DNA of 64,000 nt, from positions 37,418 to 101,417 of the forward strand of contig NZ_JAQRFI010000011.1 in assembly GCF_028598805.1 (NCBI RefSeq). The letters run 5' to 3'. Position numbers and translations under genes: made by a program. How positions within the stretch are numbered: the stretch's first letter is position 1; each line of letters opens with the position of its first letter. This document shows, in pieces, positions 30,488-40,195 of the stretch. Origin of the DNA: Xenorhabdus yunnanensis. GTDB taxonomy: Bacteria > Pseudomonadota > Gammaproteobacteria > Enterobacterales > Enterobacteriaceae. The notes beneath the pieces are model-generated. The model ran no database searches and was not told where the DNA came from. It saw only the letters and a program-made list of their open reading frames with translations.

Positions 30488-32083
30488 TTATTCAGCAATC
30501 CCTTGACTGCTCAGATACTCATCGTAAGTACCTTTAAAATCAACAACCTTATTGGATTTAATTTCCAGAATACGGCTGGCCAGTGAACTAACAAATGCGC
30601 GGTCATGGGAGACGAAAACCAACGTTCCTTGGTAAAGTTCCAGCGCAAGGTTCAAAGATTCAATGGACTCCATATCCAAGTGGTTGGTTGGTTCGTCCAT
30701 GAGCAGAATGTTAGGCTTGTGCATCATCAGCTTGCCGAACAGCATACGGCCCTGTTCACCACCGGAAAGCACACCAACTTTCTTCTTGATATCATCCTGA
30801 CCAAACAGCAAACGACCGAGAATACCCCGCACTGCCTGTTCATCATCGCCTTCGCGCTTCCATTGGCTCATCCATTCAAAGACCGTCATATCACAGTCAA
30901 AATCACTGGCGTGATCCTGCGCATAATAGCCAATGGTGCTGTTTTCAGACCATTTGATCGTACCGCTGTTTGGATTTTCTTCACCAATCAGCGTTTTCAG
31001 GAATGTCGTTTTACCGATACCGTTTTCACCGATTACCGCCATCTTTTCGCCGACTTCCATCAGCAGATTCAGGTTTTTGAACAGTGGGCCATTATTATAA
31101 CCCTTGGTCAAACTTTCCAATTCCAGTGCATTACGGAACAGTTTCTTATCCTGATCAAAACGGATATAAGGATTCTGACGGCTGGAAGCCTTCACTTCTA
31201 CTAACTGGATCTTATCAATCTGACGGGCACGAGAAGTTGCCTGTTTAGATTTGGAAGCGTTAGCACTAAAACGGCTAACGAAAGACTGCAATTCAGCAAT
31301 CTGTGCCTTTTTCTTCGCATTATCTGCTTGCAGACGCTCGCGAGCTTGTGTTGCCGCGATCATATACTCATCATAGTTGCCAGGGAACAAACGCAGTTCA
31401 CCATAATCCAAATCAGCCATATGAGTACATACGGTATTCAGGAAATGGCGGTCATGGGAAATAATGATCATGGTGCTGTTACGTTCGTTGAGCACTTGCT
31501 CCAACCAGCGGATAGTATCGATATCCAAGTTGTTGGTTGGCTCATCGAGCAGCAGAACATCAGGATTGGAAAACAGTGCCTGCGCCAGCAATACACGCAA
31601 TTTCCAGCCCGGAGCTACTGCACTCATCAAGCCATAATGCAGCTCTACGGGAATACCGACACCCAGCAACAATTCGCCAGCACGCGCTTCAGCACTGTAA
31701 CCATCCATCTCACCATAAGCGACTTCCAGATCAGCCACACGATAGCCATCTTCTTCACTCATTTCTGCCATCGCATAAATGCGGTCACGTTCCTGTTTGA
31801 CTTCCCACAGTTCCTTGTGCCCCATGATGACGGTATCCAACACGGTATATTCTTCGAAAGCAAACTGATCCTGACGTAACTTACCCAGACGCTCATTAGG
31901 ATCAAGGCTGACATTACCGGAAGTTGCGATTAAATCTCCGCCCAAGATTTTCATGAAAGTAGATTTACCTGCCCCATTCGCACCAATCAAACCATAACGG
32001 TTGCCGTTGCCGAATTTGACAGAAATGTTTTCAAACAGTGGCTTGCTGCCAAACTGCATAGTAATGTTGTTTGTACTTAACAC
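30488..32083 (-). CDS. ybiT: ABC-F family ATPase YbiT
   Basis: A 531-residue soluble protein with two ABC domains and no membrane part. Walker A motifs are GANGAGKS and GENGIGKT; Walker B regions read [11 protein letters not shown] and [15 protein letters not shown] proteins bind the ribosome E site and affect translation. It aligns with E. coli YbiT throughout. Translation starts at a GTG (GTGTTAAGTACAAAC) supported by alignment of the second residue onward. It is divergent from the accessory oxidoreductase gene. Confidence 0.92.
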   Translation of the reverse strand: MLSTNNITMQFGSKPLFENISVKFGNGNRYGLIGANGAGKSTFMKILGGDLIATSGNVSLDPNERLGKLRQDQFAFEEYTVLDTVIMGHKELWEVKQERDRIYAMAEMSEEDGYRVADLEVAYGEMDGYSAEARAGELLLGVGIPVELHYGLMSAVAPGWKLRVLLAQALFSNPDVLLLDEPTNNLDIDTIRWLEQVLNERNSTMIIISHDRHFLNTVCTHMADLDYGELRLFPGNYDEYMIAATQARERLQADNAKKKAQIAELQSFVSRFSANASKSKQATSRARQIDKIQLVEVKASSRQNPYIRFDQDKKLFRNALELESLTKGYNNGPLFKNLNLLMEVGEKMAVIGENGIGKTTFLKTLIGEENPNSGTIKWSENSTIGYYAQDHASDFDCDMTVFEWMSQWKREGDDEQAVRGILGRLLFGQDDIKKKVGVLSGGEQGRMLFGKLMMHKPNILLMDEPTNHLDMESIESLNLALELYQGTLVFVSHDRAFVSSLASRILEIKSNKVVDFKGTYDEYLSSQGIAE

Positions 32084-32259
32084 AACTGTTGCTCTTAAAG
32101 TGAGTAAAAAGGGAGTTTATAAAATCGATAGCCGCACATTATGCCACAACAGGAAAAAAGTATCGCCAGAATGCGTTACCTATCTGTAAAATCAGAGTGA
32201 CACATTAAGTAATATACTGAATGTTAAGACTCAACAATTTGATATACCGGAAAAACACA

Positions 32260-33258
32260 ATGCAAAAAGTAAGATGGGGTATTATAGGTTGTGGTAATGT
32301 CACTGAAGTAAAAAGTGGCCCTGCTTTTTATAAATTGGAAAATGCTGAATTAGTCGCAGTCATGCGCCGCAATGCAGATTTAGCTAAAGATTTTGCTGAA
32401 CGGCACAATGTCCGAAAATGGTATTCGGATGCCGAATCTCTGATTAATGATCCGGAAATTGATGCTGTTTACATTGCTACCCCGCCCTCATCCCATAAAA
32501 AATATACTATTTTGGCAGCACAAGCCGGAAAAAGTGTTTATGTTGAAAAACCCATGGCATTAACATTCGAAGAATGCAACGAAATGATTGCCATCTGCCG
32601 ATTTCAAAAAGTCCCACTATTCGTCGCTTATTATCGCAGAGCGTTGCCTAGGTTTATCAAAATAAAAGAGTTAATTGACTCTGGAAAAATTGGTACACCA
32701 CGAATTGTAAATTGTATGCAATTCAGAGAAATGGCTTCTATCTATCAGGATCCTGATAATTTACCATGGTTTGTAAAACCAGAAATATCTGGTGGTGGCT
32801 TATTTGTTGATTTAGCTTGCCATACACTTGATATATTGGATTTTCTGCTTGGTAAAATTATCTCAGTAAAAGGCCATGCCAACTCACAGGCAAAAGCTTA
32901 TCCTGCCGAAGATTGTGTTTCCATGTCATTTATGTTCGAGAATCATATCCAAGGTGTTGGAATTTGGAATTTTGTCGCCGGCTCTCGTGAAGATAAAGTC
33001 GAAATTATCGGGACAAAAGGAAAAATAATTTTTGCAACATTTGGCGATTCTCCTATTTCATACTATGATGAGAACAACCAACTACATCAATATCATTTCG
33101 AAAACCCGAAACATATTCAAATGCCGTTAATTCAGTCAGTTATTAACGAAATACAAGGTAATGACAGTTGCCCATCCAATGGAGAATCAGCCGCCCGCAC
33201 TAACTGGGTTATTGATGAGGTACTAAAAGGATATATTAACCACCAAGGGCTAATTTGA
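32260..33258 (+). CDS. Gfo/Idh/MocA-family oxidoreductase
   Basis: A 332-residue NAD(P)-dependent dehydrogenase. The N-terminal Rossmann motif is GIIGCGNVTE (residues 7-16), and the family's EKPMAL motif lies near residue 98. A histidine near residue 190 in LACHTLDILDFL is the usual catalytic position. Members act on sugars, inositol or related compounds; this substrate is unknown. I start it at the ATG at 32260, 11 bases after GGAA, rather than 13 codons upstream. It sits in an accessory block between ybiT and rhtA and stands alone, so no pathway is suggested. Confidence 0.82.
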   Translation: MQKVRWGIIGCGNVTEVKSGPAFYKLENAELVAVMRRNADLAKDFAERHNVRKWYSDAESLINDPEIDAVYIATPPSSHKKYTILAAQAGKSVYVEKPMALTFEECNEMIAICRFQKVPLFVAYYRRALPRFIKIKELIDSGKIGTPRIVNCMQFREMASIYQDPDNLPWFVKPEISGGGLFVDLACHTLDILDFLLGKIISVKGHANSQAKAYPAEDCVSMSFMFENHIQGVGIWNFVAGSREDKVEIIGTKGKIIFATFGDSPISYYDENNQLHQYHFENPKHIQMPLIQSVINEIQGNDSCPSNGESAARTNWVIDEVLKGYINHQGLI

Positions 33259-33280
33259 TAGTTAATATATTATTTTTAGT

Positions 33281-33745
33281 TCACAAAGCAACCGCCATGG
33301 TTCTACTTACTTCTTGATACCCTTCTCTTGCATAAAAGCGTATTGCATCAACATTCTTAGATAATACACTCAGTTCAAGATGTGAATAATGGTTTTCCTG
33401 CGCCCACCTTTTTATTCCAGCCAGTAACTTCTGACCGATTCCGAGATTTCTGGCATCTGGACTGACAACTAAATCGATAACGTAGCCATAAATTCTGGGG
33501 ACAATACAGTTAAAAGGAAGTGTCTTTTGCTCCTGTGCAATGGAAAAACCTTTAATATCGCCATTTTCATCTTCCGCAACGAGCAAGTGAAACTTATCAT
33601 TATTGACACTGGAAACAATGAAATCTCTGTCTTGTTCAGTGGATTTCAATCTATCTGGCTGCAACGCAGACATTTCACTGAACAATATATTATAGAGAGA
33701 TAAAATAGTCTCAATGTCCTGCATAGAAGCTGTTCTTATTACCAT
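33281..33745 (-). CDS. GNAT-family N-acetyltransferase
   Basis: A 154-residue acetyl-CoA-dependent acetyltransferase. Motif A is seen as DLVVSPDARNLGIGQKLL (about residues 91-108), followed by a C-terminal LSVLSKNVDAIRFYAREGYQ typical of the fold. The substrate is unknown. It is convergent with the oxidoreductase gene and lies 37 bases downstream of the LOG-family gene on the same strand, so the two could be co-transcribed. Confidence 0.85.
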   Translation of the reverse strand: MVIRTASMQDIETILSLYNILFSEMSALQPDRLKSTEQDRDFIVSSVNNDKFHLLVAEDENGDIKGFSIAQEQKTLPFNCIVPRIYGYVIDLVVSPDARNLGIGQKLLAGIKRWAQENHYSHLELSVLSKNVDAIRFYAREGYQEVSRTMAVAL

Positions 33746-33782
33746 AATATTTTTCCGAGTTTTCCAATTAGTTAATTCTCAA

Positions 33783-34319
33783 TCAATTAGTATAGGTTTT
33801 TACTGAAGGAACTGTGTAATCATTAAAGCGATCAAGTAATAAAGCAGGATCTTGTTCAACAATTGTCATATGGCGATATTTTTCTTGCAGGAATTGCTCA
33901 TCAGCCATTTTATTAAACATGGAAATCAGGGAGTCATAAAATTGATTAATATTGAGGATGCCACAAGGCTTGCTGTTCAAGCCAATCATACTCCAAGTCA
34001 AAACCTCACTGAATTCTTCCAATGTACCAAATCCCCCCGGCAAAGCCACAAAACCCTCTACCAGTTCGATCATTTTGCTTTTGCGCTGATGCATGGTTTC
34101 CACAACATGGAGTTCAGATAGGCTCTTATGGGAAATTTCTCGCTCTTCCAGCAACGTTGGGATCACTCCAATAACTTTACCGTCTTCTTTCAGAACAGTA
34201 TCCGCTACAATCCCCATGATCCCTACACTGGCGCCACCATAAACTAAAGTAATACCACGTTTAACTAGCTCTTTCGAAAAACATACCGTACTTTCTTTAT
34301 AAATTTCAGATACACCCAA
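33783..34319 (-). CDS. LOG-family protein (TIGR00730), start region damaged
   Basis: A Rossmann-type protein of the LYSINE DECARBOXYLASE-like LOG family, which cleaves nucleoside 5'-monophosphates such as cytokinin ribotides. Motifs PGGFGTLEEF and HQRKSKM are intact. The listed start is a TTG (34319), but the conserved first strand, VVYCGSSLG, is encoded in frame upstream of it. That frame opens after a stop at 34365-34367 and contains no ATG, GTG or TTG before 34319. An ATG at 34358-34360 lies in another frame and meets a stop after two codons. Either a base was lost near codon 2, or a rare start (AUU at 34343) is used. The rest of the gene is intact. Confidence 0.7.
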   Translation of the reverse strand: MGVSEIYKESTVCFSKELVKRGITLVYGGASVGIMGIVADTVLKEDGKVIGVIPTLLEEREISHKSLSELHVVETMHQRKSKMIELVEGFVALPGGFGTLEEFSEVLTWSMIGLNSKPCGILNINQFYDSLISMFNKMADEQFLQEKYRHMTIVEQDPALLLDRFNDYTVPSVKTYTN

Positions 34320-34539
34320 ACTTGAGCCACAATAAACTACAATACTATTTACAGAACCATTTATTTATAAGGAACTTTTCACCATAACCTCTTTCATTGC
34401 CAAATTCCATTATTGTTGTTTTAATTTCTTATTATACGATAGCCTAACAAGCATACAACTAATAATACAGTTGAGTTATATCTGTTTCACTGCGAAGATG
34501 ACACCCTTTAAATAACATGTTGTAACTGAGGTTTTCTAA

Positions 34540-35430
34540 ATGTCTCTTTCCAAACATCGGGCCGCTTCTTTTCCATTGCTTCCTGTGATTTTATTATTAC
34601 TGTCAATGACATCAATTCAAGCTGGAGCCTCACTGGCTAAAACAATATTCCCTGTCATTGGAGCGCCTGGTGTCACAGCCCTGAGACTTGCATTAGGAAC
34701 GATTATTCTATTTCTGATTTTTAAACCGTGGCGTCTGAAATTTCAGCGATCTTCATTAATTCCTCTTTTTGCCTACGGCATTTCACTCGGGGCAATGAAT
34801 TACCTGTTTTATATGTCATTATCCCGAATTCCTCTCGGTATTGCTGTTGCACTTGAGTTTACTGGGCCTTTGGCGGTCGCAATGTTTTCTTCTCGTCGCC
34901 CTTTGGATTTTCTCTGGATTGCTTTGGTCATTACCGGATTAGGCTTCCTGTTACCAATTGGAGGTAGCGTCAATACCCTCGATCCCATCGGGATTTTATA
35001 CGCACTGGGAGCCGGTGTTTTTTGGGCGCTTTATATTATCTTCGGGCAACGTGCTGGAGCGGGCTATGGTGCTGCGACTGTCTCTATTGGTTCACTGATA
35101 GCGGCCTTTATCTTCTTCCCAATCGGGTTAATACAGACTGGCCCTGAAGTACTGTTTAATGTTTCATTACTACCTATTGCCCTGGGAATCGCCATTTTAT
35201 CCACCGCATTTCCCTACACTCTGGAAATGATTGCCCTGACTCGCCTTCCAGCCAAAACATTCGGGACATTAATGAGCCTTGAACCTGCATTGGGAGCATT
35301 ATCAGGTATAATTTTCCTTAATGAACATTTGGCAGTAATTCAATGGGTTGCTCTTTTCTGCATTATTTGTGCTTCTATAGGCTCTACCTTGACCATTAAG
35401 CAAAAAACCAAAATAGAAAGAGTAGAATAA
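34540..35430 (+). CDS. rhtA: Threonine/homoserine exporter RhtA
   Basis: A 296-residue inner-membrane carrier with ten predicted helices in two EamA repeats. It matches E. coli RhtA (295) from SIQAGASLAKTIFP to the end, including GVTALRLALGT and ALEFTGPLAVA. RhtA exports threonine and homoserine. GAGG stands about 10 bases before the ATG. rhtA then dps, both on the plus strand, keep the E. coli order. Confidence 0.93.
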   Translation: MSLSKHRAASFPLLPVILLLLSMTSIQAGASLAKTIFPVIGAPGVTALRLALGTIILFLIFKPWRLKFQRSSLIPLFAYGISLGAMNYLFYMSLSRIPLGIAVALEFTGPLAVAMFSSRRPLDFLWIALVITGLGFLLPIGGSVNTLDPIGILYALGAGVFWALYIIFGQRAGAGYGAATVSIGSLIAAFIFFPIGLIQTGPEVLFNVSLLPIALGIAILSTAFPYTLEMIALTRLPAKTFGTLMSLEPALGALSGIIFLNEHLAVIQWVALFCIICASIGSTLTIKQKTKIERVE

Positions 35431-35458
35431 TTAATTTAAAAATACTGTTGCTATTCGT

Positions 35459-35496
35459 TAAAACCGGAGGAAAAATTTTATTCTCCGGTTTTTTAT
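35459..35496 (+). terminator. rhtA terminator
   Basis: AACCGGAG/CTCCGGTT forms an 8-bp stem with A residues before it and a long T run after it, 30 bases past the rhtA stop. Confidence 0.85.
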
Positions 35497-35640
35497 TTTC
35501 ATAAATTATCAATGTGTTACCGAGCAATATAATAGCTATCAATTCGATAGAGATAAGTAATATGACTTCCGGTAGATAATCATCTAAATTTATTCTATCT
35601 AATGAAATAATTCATTAATCAGAATTAAGAGGGCATTATT

Positions 35641-36147
35641 ATGAATACAGCAAAATTAATCAAAACCCAACCTTCTGACCTGATTTATACCCGAAACAAT
35701 ATTGACGAAGGTGTTAAACAGAGAACGATTTCTGCCTTGAATCATATGGTGGCCCAATTTATCGATCTATCCATGCTAACTAAACAGGCCCATTGGAACA
35801 TGCGTGGCCGGAATTTTATTGCCATTCATGAAATGCTGGATGATTTTCGCAACGCCGTCACGGAACATCTTGATATATTTGCAGAACGTGCAGTTCAATT
35901 AGGCGGAACAGCACTAGGTACTGTTCAGGAAGTATATAAACGAACAACACTGGAAAGCTATCCAACGGATATTCACAATGTACAGGATCATCTACAGGCT
36001 TTGGCAGATCGCTATTCTGTCGTTGCCAATGATATCCGTCAGGCGATTATTGATGCGGAAGACGAAGATACTGCGGATATATTCACTGCTGCATCCCGTG
36101 ATTTAGACAAATTTTTATGGTTTATAGAAGCAAATATTGAGCAATAA
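35641..36147 (+). CDS. dps: DNA-binding ferritin-like protein Dps
   Basis: A 168-residue dodecameric ferritin-like protein that oxidises iron with peroxide and coats DNA in starved cells. The ferroxidase residues His51, His63, Asp67, Asp78 and Glu82 sit at the same numbers as in E. coli Dps. The lysine-bearing N-terminus (NTAKLIKTQ) used for DNA binding is present. AAGAGG precedes the ATG. No OxyR or RpoS site could be named in the 144 bases after the rhtA terminator. Confidence 0.96.
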   Translation: MNTAKLIKTQPSDLIYTRNNIDEGVKQRTISALNHMVAQFIDLSMLTKQAHWNMRGRNFIAIHEMLDDFRNAVTEHLDIFAERAVQLGGTALGTVQEVYKRTTLESYPTDIHNVQDHLQALADRYSVVANDIRQAIIDAEDEDTADIFTAASRDLDKFLWFIEANIEQ

Positions 36148-36174
36148 AATAAAAATATTATTTTTCATTAAGTT

Positions 36175-36193
36175 AAGGCCACAACGTGGCCTT
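36175..36193 (+). terminator. dps terminator
   Basis: AAGGCCAC/GTGGCCTT forms an 8-bp stem with a 3-base loop, 27 bases past the dps stop, then CTTAC. The T tract is short. Confidence 0.65.
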
Positions 36194-36337
36194 TCTTACA
36201 TCAATTCTCATTATTAATGAGAAAAAACATTAAAAAATAGAAGTCATAACCTTAAAAACTACACTAACCTTTAAAAAAATCATTTTTCTCTCTATAATCC
36301 CTGTTTGATTTAAAAATAGATATGAGGGCTCTATAAG

Positions 36338-36559
36338 ATGGATATCGAAGTCAAAGATTCTAACGGCGCGTTGCTGGATGATGGTGACTCAGTTCAGGTT
36401 ATCAAAGATCTGAAAGTCAAAGGCACATCCAAGACGCTGAAACGCGGCACACTGATCAAAAACATCCGCCTGACCCATCGCGAAGATGAAATTGAATGTA
36501 ATGCTGATAAAATCAAAGGGTTAGTTCTAAAAACCTGCTTCCTGAAAAAAATAGGATAA
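36338..36559 (+). CDS. Stand-alone PhnA-domain protein
   Basis: A 73-residue protein equal to the C-terminal domain of PhnA/YjdM (KDSNGALLDDGDSV, KDLKVKG, KRGTLIKNIRL). E. coli YjdM (111) has an N-terminal zinc ribbon with CPKC and CPEC, which is absent here. A good ribosome site (GAGGG, about 11 bases) precedes the ATG and no zinc-ribbon frame lies upstream, so it is a genuine short version, not a truncated reading. Despite its name the family is not proven to act on phosphonates. Confidence 0.8.
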   Translation: MDIEVKDSNGALLDDGDSVQVIKDLKVKGTSKTLKRGTLIKNIRLTHREDEIECNADKIKGLVLKTCFLKKIG

Positions 36560-36613
36560 ATAACGGTTACAAACCCATTTTTGAATAAAAGATAAATAAT
36601 ATTAAATTTTATA

Positions 36614-38749
36614 TTATTTATCTTTTTTCATTATCTCCAACTCTTTTTCTGATGGCACATTTGGTCGTTCAATTGGAAATACAGGCAAAGAATTCAATAA
36701 ACGCGGCCCGTAACGTTTGGTCAATAATCGATTATCATAAATCACCACATCACCATAGCACTCATGGCTGCGAATTAGCCTTCCCACTTGTTGGATCAAG
36801 TTAAAAGAAGCACTGGGTAAACTCTGCACTTCAAATGGATAGCGTTTCAAAGATTTCAGCCATTCGCTTTCAGTAATAATCACTGGATTGGTTACAGGGG
36901 GAAATGCGATTTTATGAATATGGACTTGTGAAAGATATTCACCTTTTAGATCCAATCCTTCTGCAAACGACTGCAATCCAATCAGCACACTGGCTTGTCC
37001 TTCATCAATACGCTTGCAATGTGTTTCTACCAATCGATAGCGGGGCTGATCACCTTGTACCAATAACATTAACCGCAAATCTGTGACAAAAGTGAGGAAC
37101 CCTTCCATTGCTCGTTGGCTGCTAAAAAGCACCAACATTCCCCGATGCTTCTCTTCCATCACCTGAGAACGAAAATAACGCGACATCTCCTCAAGATGCT
37201 GCATTTCATTTTGAATGGTCGGTTCCTGTGTCATTTGGGGAATAATCAAACGCCCTTGCCGAACATGTTCAAAAGGCGATGACAAAGTAACAAAACGATC
37301 ATCATGATTTTCGTGTAATCCGGTGAGTTCCTGAATGCGAGAGAAACTATTCAATGAACGCAACGTAGCCGATGTCACTACAACATGGGGAATGCTGCGC
37401 CATAATAGCTGGGTTAATTGCTCGCTGACCCGAATTCCCGAACAGTGAAAATAAAGATGTGATTGGTTTTTCTCATAGCAGCGCGTTAACCATTTTGATA
37501 TCGGCGCATGGGAAGATTCTTCTTGTGAAGCCAAACGCCACAATTTTGCCATATTCTCAAAATAGCCCAGTGTTCGGCTGGCTTGCAAAATAGTACGATG
37601 CAATCGGACAATATCCTGTTTGGCAGTTTGATCGCTCAAATCATTTAAAATCGCTTCTGCTAAACCACGTAATCCATCAGTGAACTTAAATAATTGCTGG
37701 CAACACAATAGTAAACTATCCGGTAATTTCCCCAGCTCAAACAAATACTCTTCCGCTTCACCGCGCTCAGGCAAGAGCGCCTGAGTCATCTCCGCCAACT
37801 CCTTAAAGTATTCACGAATTGTTTCACAATGAGTCTGTAATCGGGGGATATTTGCCAAAGCAGGCGGTTTCGTCGGCCGAAATTGAATCAGGTATTGCTC
37901 CACATGACGGATAAATAAATCTAACTGTCCATTAAGCTGGAATAACGTAATTTCTCCTCCAACTTCCAGTGAATCCCTTGCCACCTCAGGAATATGATGC
38001 CCTTCATCCAAAACCAGCAGCAGATTTTTTGCCTCCGGTAAAACAGATTCACTTTCTAGTGCAGCCATAACCAAGGAGTGATTGGCGACGACAACATCGG
38101 CATCTTCAATTTCTCGACGGGCAAGAAAAAATGGGCAACGATGGTAAAACTGGCAGTTTCGTGCCAAACAGTTCATTTTATCTGTACTGATTTTTCTCCA
38201 CAACGAATCCGATAATGCCAGTGTATGGTGGTCACGTAAGCCATCCCATACAAATGTCGTATAATCGCTGCGTAATCGCCGGCATAGTTCCCGTTCTTCA
38301 CTATTAGCAATTTCTGTTTGGTCTTCGACCAAAAACATCAAGTCAATCTGCTCCCCCTCTACAGCACAAATTGCCTCCAGATTACGCGGGCAGACATAAC
38401 GCGCACGACCAAAAGCGCCTGTGAATTTAAGATCAGGAATAATTTTACGCAGCAACGGCAAATCCTTGCTGTAAATTTGATCTTGCAGAGCAACATTAGC
38501 TGTACTTACTACCAACGGCTTCTGTTCTGCCCGACTGACGGCAATTCCCGGAATCAGGTATGACAACGTTTTTCCTACTCCCGTTGGCGCTTCTATTACT
38601 AAATGCCGCCCTTCTTCATCCGCCAGCGTTTTTGCAACCTCTGCAATCATCTGACGTTGGGGTGCGCGTGGAATGAAACCATCAATATGGGTAGATAATG
38701 CCTTATACCACTGACTAATTTGATTTTTTGTTGAACTGGAAAGTGCCAT
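36614..38749 (-). CDS. dinG: ATP-dependent DNA helicase DinG
   Basis: A 711-residue 5'-3' superfamily 2 helicase of the XPD type that unwinds R-loops and other structures. Walker A APTGVGKT lies at residues 54-61 and the DEGH box in VLDEGHHIPEV. The four Fe-S cysteines, 120, 194, 199 and 205, are at the same numbers as in E. coli DinG (716). C-terminal helicase motifs (LVQGDQPRY, QQVGRLIRSH) are intact. E. coli dinG is LexA-controlled, but I see no CTG-N10-CAG box upstream here. Confidence 0.95.
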   Translation of the reverse strand: MALSSSTKNQISQWYKALSTHIDGFIPRAPQRQMIAEVAKTLADEEGRHLVIEAPTGVGKTLSYLIPGIAVSRAEQKPLVVSTANVALQDQIYSKDLPLLRKIIPDLKFTGAFGRARYVCPRNLEAICAVEGEQIDLMFLVEDQTEIANSEERELCRRLRSDYTTFVWDGLRDHHTLALSDSLWRKISTDKMNCLARNCQFYHRCPFFLARREIEDADVVVANHSLVMAALESESVLPEAKNLLLVLDEGHHIPEVARDSLEVGGEITLFQLNGQLDLFIRHVEQYLIQFRPTKPPALANIPRLQTHCETIREYFKELAEMTQALLPERGEAEEYLFELGKLPDSLLLCCQQLFKFTDGLRGLAEAILNDLSDQTAKQDIVRLHRTILQASRTLGYFENMAKLWRLASQEESSHAPISKWLTRCYEKNQSHLYFHCSGIRVSEQLTQLLWRSIPHVVVTSATLRSLNSFSRIQELTGLHENHDDRFVTLSSPFEHVRQGRLIIPQMTQEPTIQNEMQHLEEMSRYFRSQVMEEKHRGMLVLFSSQRAMEGFLTFVTDLRLMLLVQGDQPRYRLVETHCKRIDEGQASVLIGLQSFAEGLDLKGEYLSQVHIHKIAFPPVTNPVIITESEWLKSLKRYPFEVQSLPSASFNLIQQVGRLIRSHECYGDVVIYDNRLLTKRYGPRLLNSLPVFPIERPNVPSEKELEIMKKDK

Positions 38750-38866
38750 GAGATTTATTACTTAAAAATGAGAGGGCTATTCTCCCATAGAGTTGCTCTC
38801 AAAGCAGCCTTATCTGGTCATTACTGGGAAGATGTTTCCAGCTTTTTGTTATTGGTGCAAAAATTT

Positions 38867-38920
38867 AGTGCGAAAATTAATGCAAGAAAACCAGTGCGAG
38901 ACAGTCAATGCAAGAAAAGC
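38867..38920. repeat. Imperfect 26/28-bp direct repeat upstream of a small membrane gene
   Basis: AGTGCGA...AATGCAAGAAAA occurs twice in tandem. The two copies differ mainly in their middle. They lie in the 288-base gap between dinG and the 51-codon gene at 39038, which otherwise shows no assigned feature. Confidence 0.4.
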
Positions 38921-39037
38921 GGTTATCGCTTGTCTGGAGTGTAGAAGCCGATATACTTTTGGCTTTCTATCTTTTAGCTTCTTATAGCTGTTACATCTTT
39001 CTTAAGACCTTTTATTAAAACTTTATTGGATACAAAA

Positions 39038-39193
39038 ATGAAAAAAATCCTGCTCATTATCATCATATTATTTTCTATCGGCTCAATCGGTGGAGTCTTT
39101 CTGGCGGGGTTAAATATGTATACTCGGTCAACAACACCAGTAGAAGAGTCACAACAGACTCAGCAGGAACATATTCCGACAGGGCAACATTAA
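39038..39193 (+). CDS. Small membrane-anchored protein (51 aa)
   Basis: A 51-codon frame from an ATG, with two lysines then a hydrophobic segment (residues 4-26, ILLIIIILFSIGSIGGVFLAGL core) and a hydrophilic Thr/Gln/Glu-rich tail. This is a single-span membrane or secreted peptide. It is followed by sseA on the same strand after 39 bases, so they may share a transcript. The ribosome site is weak (TGGA). I recognise no family. Confidence 0.5.
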   Translation: MKKILLIIIILFSIGSIGGVFLAGLNMYTRSTTPVEESQQTQQEHIPTGQH

Positions 39194-39232
39194 ATACATT
39201 GGCTTTTATCGTAACACCAGATGAGGAAGCGC

Positions 39233-40072
39233 ATGAAAAATGAATATTTTGTCAGTCCACAATGGTTAAACGAGCATCTCCATGATGAGAATGTCGTTGT
39301 CGTTGATGCCAGTGCACCAATGCCCAATCAATCCATTGACTATCACCAACTCTGGTTAGAGAAGCATATCCCGGGTGCACAGTTTTTTGATCTTGATAAA
39401 GTCGCCAATCTACAGACCAACCTACCGCACATGCTGCCAGAGCCGGAGACGTTCCGCCAAGCCGTTAACAAAATGGGCATCAGCGAAAATCATCTGGTGG
39501 TAATTTACGATCAGGGAAATATGTTCTCCGCCCCACGGGCATGGTGGACATTCAAAATCTTTGGTGCACTCCATATCCGTATTCTTGAAGGGGGATTACA
39601 AGGCTGGCAGCAGGCAGGTTATCGAACTGAATCGGGAAAAATTACCCGTTCATCCGAGGTTTTCAATATCCAGTTTACCCCTGAAAAAATCTGCTCTCAG
39701 ACACAGATCCTGAATGTCATCCATAACAATATGTCGGTGCAGTTTGTTGATGCCAGAGCGGAAGATCGTTTTCAGGCAAAAGTGCCAGAACCCCGCCCGG
39801 GTTTGAGAATGGGGCATCTCCCCGGTGCTAAAAATGTTCCATGGACAACCTTGATTGATAATGGAAGCTATAAATCAGTAGAAGAAATCGCGGCGATATT
39901 CCGTAAACAAGGTATTGATTTAAACCGACCTATTATTACCAGCTGTGGTTCTGGAATGACCGCCGCTGTTTTAGTCTTAGGGCTTGATATGATTGGTCAC
40001 AAAGAAGCAGAATTATACGATGGTTCTTGGGCTGAATGGGGAGCCAATGATTCACTGCCACTAGAAAAATAA
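39233..40072 (+). CDS. sseA: 3-mercaptopyruvate sulfurtransferase
   Basis: A 279-residue enzyme with two rhodanese domains; the second is catalytic, with Cys238 in CGSGMTA, the motif typical of mercaptopyruvate rather than thiosulfate sulfurtransferases. It moves sulfur from 3-mercaptopyruvate to thiols or cyanide. E. coli SseA (281) has its catalytic Cys at the same number. I start at the ATG at 39233, with AGGAAG just before it, rather than the ATG four codons upstream. A terminator follows. Confidence 0.92.
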   Translation: MKNEYFVSPQWLNEHLHDENVVVVDASAPMPNQSIDYHQLWLEKHIPGAQFFDLDKVANLQTNLPHMLPEPETFRQAVNKMGISENHLVVIYDQGNMFSAPRAWWTFKIFGALHIRILEGGLQGWQQAGYRTESGKITRSSEVFNIQFTPEKICSQTQILNVIHNNMSVQFVDARAEDRFQAKVPEPRPGLRMGHLPGAKNVPWTTLIDNGSYKSVEEIAAIFRKQGIDLNRPIITSCGSGMTAAVLVLGLDMIGHKEAELYDGSWAEWGANDSLPLEK

Positions 40073-40120
40073 ATACTGAAAAAATAGGCTTAAAAATAGA
40101 TATTAAAAATAGATAGTAGC

Positions 40121-40147
40121 AAAGGGCATCAGAATATTATGCCCTTT
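40121..40147 (+). terminator. sseA terminator
   Basis: AAAGGGCAT/ATGCCCTTT forms a 9-bp stem with a short AT loop, then CTTATT, 48 bases past the sseA stop. It can also serve the convergent YeaQ-type gene. Confidence 0.75.
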
Positions 40148-40195
40148 CTTATTATTTATCATATGAGTTCTGAATATTAAGAAAAACAGGTCAAA

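Noticed and set aside
38750..38850. SOS box for dinG
   Set aside because: The only CTG/CAG pair (near 38824-38841) has a 12-base spacing, not ten, and lies on poor flanks.
38793..38987. 64-codon frame upstream of the 51-codon membrane gene
   Set aside because: Starts at TTG with no ribosome site and crosses an imperfect direct repeat; composition not protein-like.
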